In this document: piece by piece, positions 62,142 through 64,000 of the stretch
Layout: each line of letters begins with the position of its first letter
Numbering within the stretch: position 1 is the stretch's first letter
Assembly: GCF_022808675.1 (NCBI RefSeq)
Contig: NZ_JAKZKV010000016.1
Span: 26,808 to 90,807, forward strand
Direction: 5' to 3'
Length of the DNA stretch: 64,000 bases
Origin: Parabacteroides sp. FAFU027
GTDB taxonomy: Bacteria; Bacteroidota; Bacteroidia; Bacteroidales; UBA7332
Program-made: the position numbers and the translations under genes
Notes under the pieces: generated by a model
The model's database searches: none
What the model was told of the DNA's origin: nothing
Seen by the model: only the letters and a program-made list of their open reading frames with translations

Positions 62142-63197
62142 ATGAAGCATTTTAAGATAAGACCTTTTTATCCGAATGTTATGATGAAGAAGCTCAACCA
62201 GCTTATTTCCCTGATGACTATCCTGTTGATTCTGCCACAAGTCTCCTACGCTCAGTTTGCCAAAGGGGCCGATGTCAGCTGGCTTCCTCAGATGGAGACA
62301 AGCGGTTACATTTTCCGTAATGATAAGGGTCAAAAAGAGGATTGCCTGTCCATTCTCAAAGAACACGGCATCAATGCTATACGCCTGCGCACGTGGGTAA
62401 ATCCGAATGACAATCCGCAAAGCGGTCATTGCAGCAAAGAGGAAACCGTGGCGATGGCAGTTCGGGCAAAAAAACTGGGAATGGACGTGATGATTGACTT
62501 CCATTACAGTGATTCGTGGGCCGACCCCAAGCAACAGGTAAAACCCAAAGCCTGGGAAGGATTAAGCTTCGACCAGTTGAAACAGGCGCTTTACGATTAT
62601 ACATTTGACGTCATGACTGCGTTAAAGAAAGCAGGCGTGACTCCCAAATGGGTACAGGTGGGTAACGAAACTCCCGGCGGGATGATTTATCCGGAAGGTA
62701 AGATTGAAAACTGGGGACAACTGACACAGTTGATCAACAAAGGTTACGATGCCATCAAAGCCGTTTCACCGGAATCCAAAGTCATCCTACACGTGGACCA
62801 GGGCAACAACAACGAACGTTTCCGCTGGTGGTTTGACAATGCAACGAAGTACAACGCAAAATACGACATCATCGGTCTTTCTTATTATCCCTACTGGCTC
62901 GAAGGAAATCCCGACTACAAACTTTCCATCAATGACCTGGGAAATAACCTGAAGGATATGGTATCGCGCTATAACAAAGAGGTGATGGTCGTAGAAGTAG
63001 GCGGCGAAGACACCAAAGTGCAAAATACCTACGACATGCTCAAAGCAGTTATCAAAAAGGTAAAAGAAGTTCCTGCCCGCAAAGGTCTTGGCGTATTCTA
63101 CTGGGAACCGCAAGGCGCCCGCAGATGGAGCAAATACGAACTAAGCTGCTGGGGCAACGATGGCCGACCGACCAAAGCATTGGATGCATTCAAATAA
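62142..63197 (+). CDS. GH53 endo-beta-1,4-galactanase
   Basis: A 351-residue enzyme that cleaves beta-1,4-galactan, the side chain of pectin rhamnogalacturonan I and of type I arabinogalactan. The GH53 marks are FAKGADVSWLPQME, IRLRTWVNPNDN, the acid/base Glu in WVQVGNETPGGM and the nucleophile Glu in VMVVEVGGED. A signal peptide lies at about residues 14-37 from MMKKLNQ. The start may be ATG 62142 or the ATG at 62181 just before the signal peptide. It is the only clear hydrolase in the locus. Confidence 0.93.
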   Translation: MKHFKIRPFYPNVMMKKLNQLISLMTILLILPQVSYAQFAKGADVSWLPQMETSGYIFRNDKGQKEDCLSILKEHGINAIRLRTWVNPNDNPQSGHCSKEETVAMAVRAKKLGMDVMIDFHYSDSWADPKQQVKPKAWEGLSFDQLKQALYDYTFDVMTALKKAGVTPKWVQVGNETPGGMIYPEGKIENWGQLTQLINKGYDAIKAVSPESKVILHVDQGNNNERFRWWFDNATKYNAKYDIIGLSYYPYWLEGNPDYKLSINDLGNNLKDMVSRYNKEVMVVEVGGEDTKVQNTYDMLKAVIKKVKEVPARKGLGVFYWEPQGARRWSKYELSCWGNDGRPTKALDAFK

Positions 63198-63234
63198 TTT
63201 GGACTGAATAGTATCACCTATTCATTACGCGTCA

Positions 63235-63296
63235 AGCGGCCTTAAGCCGCTGAACGCTATAACCCCACCCCGGCAGCGGCTCTAAGCCGCTTGCCG
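63235..63296. terminator. Two hairpins after the GH53 gene
   Basis: AGCGGCCTTAAGCCGCT (63235-63251) and GGCAGCGGC/GCCGCTTGCC (63272-63280 with 63286-63295) are both self-complementary. The pair likely ends the operon, though no T-run follows. Confidence 0.6.
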
Positions 63297-63432
63297 GATT
63301 ATCAGAACAGTTTTTCTTTTCTGTTTATAATCCACCCCTAAATCCCCTACATTTGTGTCATATGACAACGAAGTAGGGATAATAGAAGATAAGTTCTTTG
63401 AAATTATTGTTATAATAGATGATATTTGGAAT

Positions 63433-63501
63433 CTTAGCAGCAGCCTCACGAAGTGAAGGCGGAGCGTAGCGAAGCCTGAACGGAGTGAGGCTGCTGCTAA
63501 G
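63433..63501. repeat. Long palindrome before the DUF1670 gene
   Basis: CTTAGCAGCAGCCTCAC (63433-63449) and GTGAGGCTGCTGCTAAG (63485-63501) form a perfect 17-bp stem. The loop carries AAGGC-GCCT and the words GAAGTGAAGGCGGAGCG and GTAGCGAAGCCTGAACGGA. It may be an element end, a terminator or a dispersed repeat. Confidence 0.75.
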
Positions 63502-63527
63502 AAGTTTTGTTTATTAATCCTACGATT

Positions 63528-64000
63528 ATGATTAACAATTCAGCTCTCCAGAAATGGGATCGTCTAAAGCAAAAACAGTTAGATACGCAATTCATTAATG
63601 AACTTCAAGCTGGCATGAACTGCTCTATGTTTGAGGCCAAAGCCATCCTGAATGTGGTTTACAAAACGTACCAACCCTTTTTTGACAACCAAGCCAGTAT
63701 GAAACCGGGACAGATCTGCTTTGAAGTTGTTGGAATTGAAAACTCACCAAAGAAAAGGCTATCTGAATGTCAGATGAAGACCGTAATGCTCACCCTTGAT
63801 TCGGGGGAAGAAGATCTTCTGGTTCGTGAAAAGAACGGTGTAATTGCCCTCCGGCAACATCGTCTTATCCGCATCTGCAACGAAGCTTTCCAACAAGGTG
63901 GATTACTAACTGTCGAAGACCTGGCGAACAGGTTACTCAACTGCGGTGAGAGTACCATTAATCGCGATATTAAGGCGTTAAAGCAACAAGATATAGTCTT
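63528..64000 (+). CDS. DUF1670 protein, cut by the window edge
   Basis: The frame from ATG 63528 stays open to the end of the window (157 codons). The segment MLTLDSGEEDLLVREKNGV and GGLLTVEDLANRLLNCGEST followed by NRDIKAL identifies DUF1670, a Bacteroidota and archaeal family that often occurs next to or within insertion-type elements, with a winged-helix-like C-terminus. The C-terminal part is missing. The palindrome upstream may belong to the same unit. Confidence 0.85.
   Translation, partial: MINNSALQKWDRLKQKQLDTQFINELQAGMNCSMFEAKAILNVVYKTYQPFFDNQASMKPGQICFEVVGIENSPKKRLSECQMKTVMLTLDSGEEDLLVREKNGVIALRQHRLIRICNEAFQQGGLLTVEDLANRLLNCGESTINRDIKALKQQDIV

Overview
This window is a piece of a Bacteroidota chromosome, most likely order Bacteroidales. 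The signs are the promoter grammar (TTG, 19-21 bp, TAnnTTTG) seen upstream of several genes, a SusC/SusD/SusE utilisation locus with a hybrid two-component sensor, a DUF6266 protein, and many Gram-negative lipoproteins and outer-membrane proteins. Genus cannot be fixed from the sequence alone. A sigma-54 promoter in front of two nitrogenase-associated genes suggests a diazotrophic or recently diazotrophic lineage.

Region by region. 1-5.1 kb: small secreted and outer-membrane proteins, a TPR protein and a GH25 muramidase. 5.3-15.1 kb: core genes dnaG, an alpha/beta hydrolase, a serine-type sulfatase, a MurC/Mpl-like ligase, gyrB and a type II NADH dehydrogenase. 15.2-15.9 kb: the sigma-54-driven nitrogenase-associated pair. 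15.9-21.5 kb (minus strand): a DUF4197 lipoprotein, an M3 peptidase, an EEP-family phosphatase/nuclease and two rhomboids. 21.7-27.2 kb: HU, argS, a ferritin-VIT1 iron transporter, a 59-residue lipoprotein and an acyl-CoA synthetase.

27,493-47,710: a 20.2-kb AT-rich genomic island inserted by a large serine recombinase into a DUF486 membrane-protein gene that follows ttcA. The two halves of the target gene flank the island, share a 10-bp core and rejoin in frame to a 122-codon gene. The island carries its own intact 122-codon DUF486 copy, on the same strand and directly downstream of the truncated 5' half, so the host promoter could express the replacement. Cargo: a small membrane protein, a helicase-like protein without the Walker A lysine, DUF6266, a 1.3-kb non-coding stretch with a long hairpin, two ubiquitin-like conjugation modules (membrane protein / E2-E1-JAB / MBL / 43-residue peptide, and DUF6527 / E1 / tandem ubiquitin-like protein), a divergent sigma factor with a Panacea-like partner, a DGQHR protein, and a four-gene operon predicted to span the cell envelope. 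No relaxase, conjugation gene or phage structural gene is visible. The ubiquitin-like pair is the most interesting system here: one module has an E2 and a JAB protease but no modifier, the other has a modifier and an E1 but no recognisable E2 or protease.

47.9-64 kb: ttcA-like gene, a GHL10 hydrolase, a strictly phased degenerate 21-bp repeat array, a small HTH protein and a lipoprotein, then a galactan utilisation locus (HTCS regulator, SusC, SusD, SusE-like, GH53 endo-galactanase). The window ends inside a DUF1670 gene preceded by a long palindrome.
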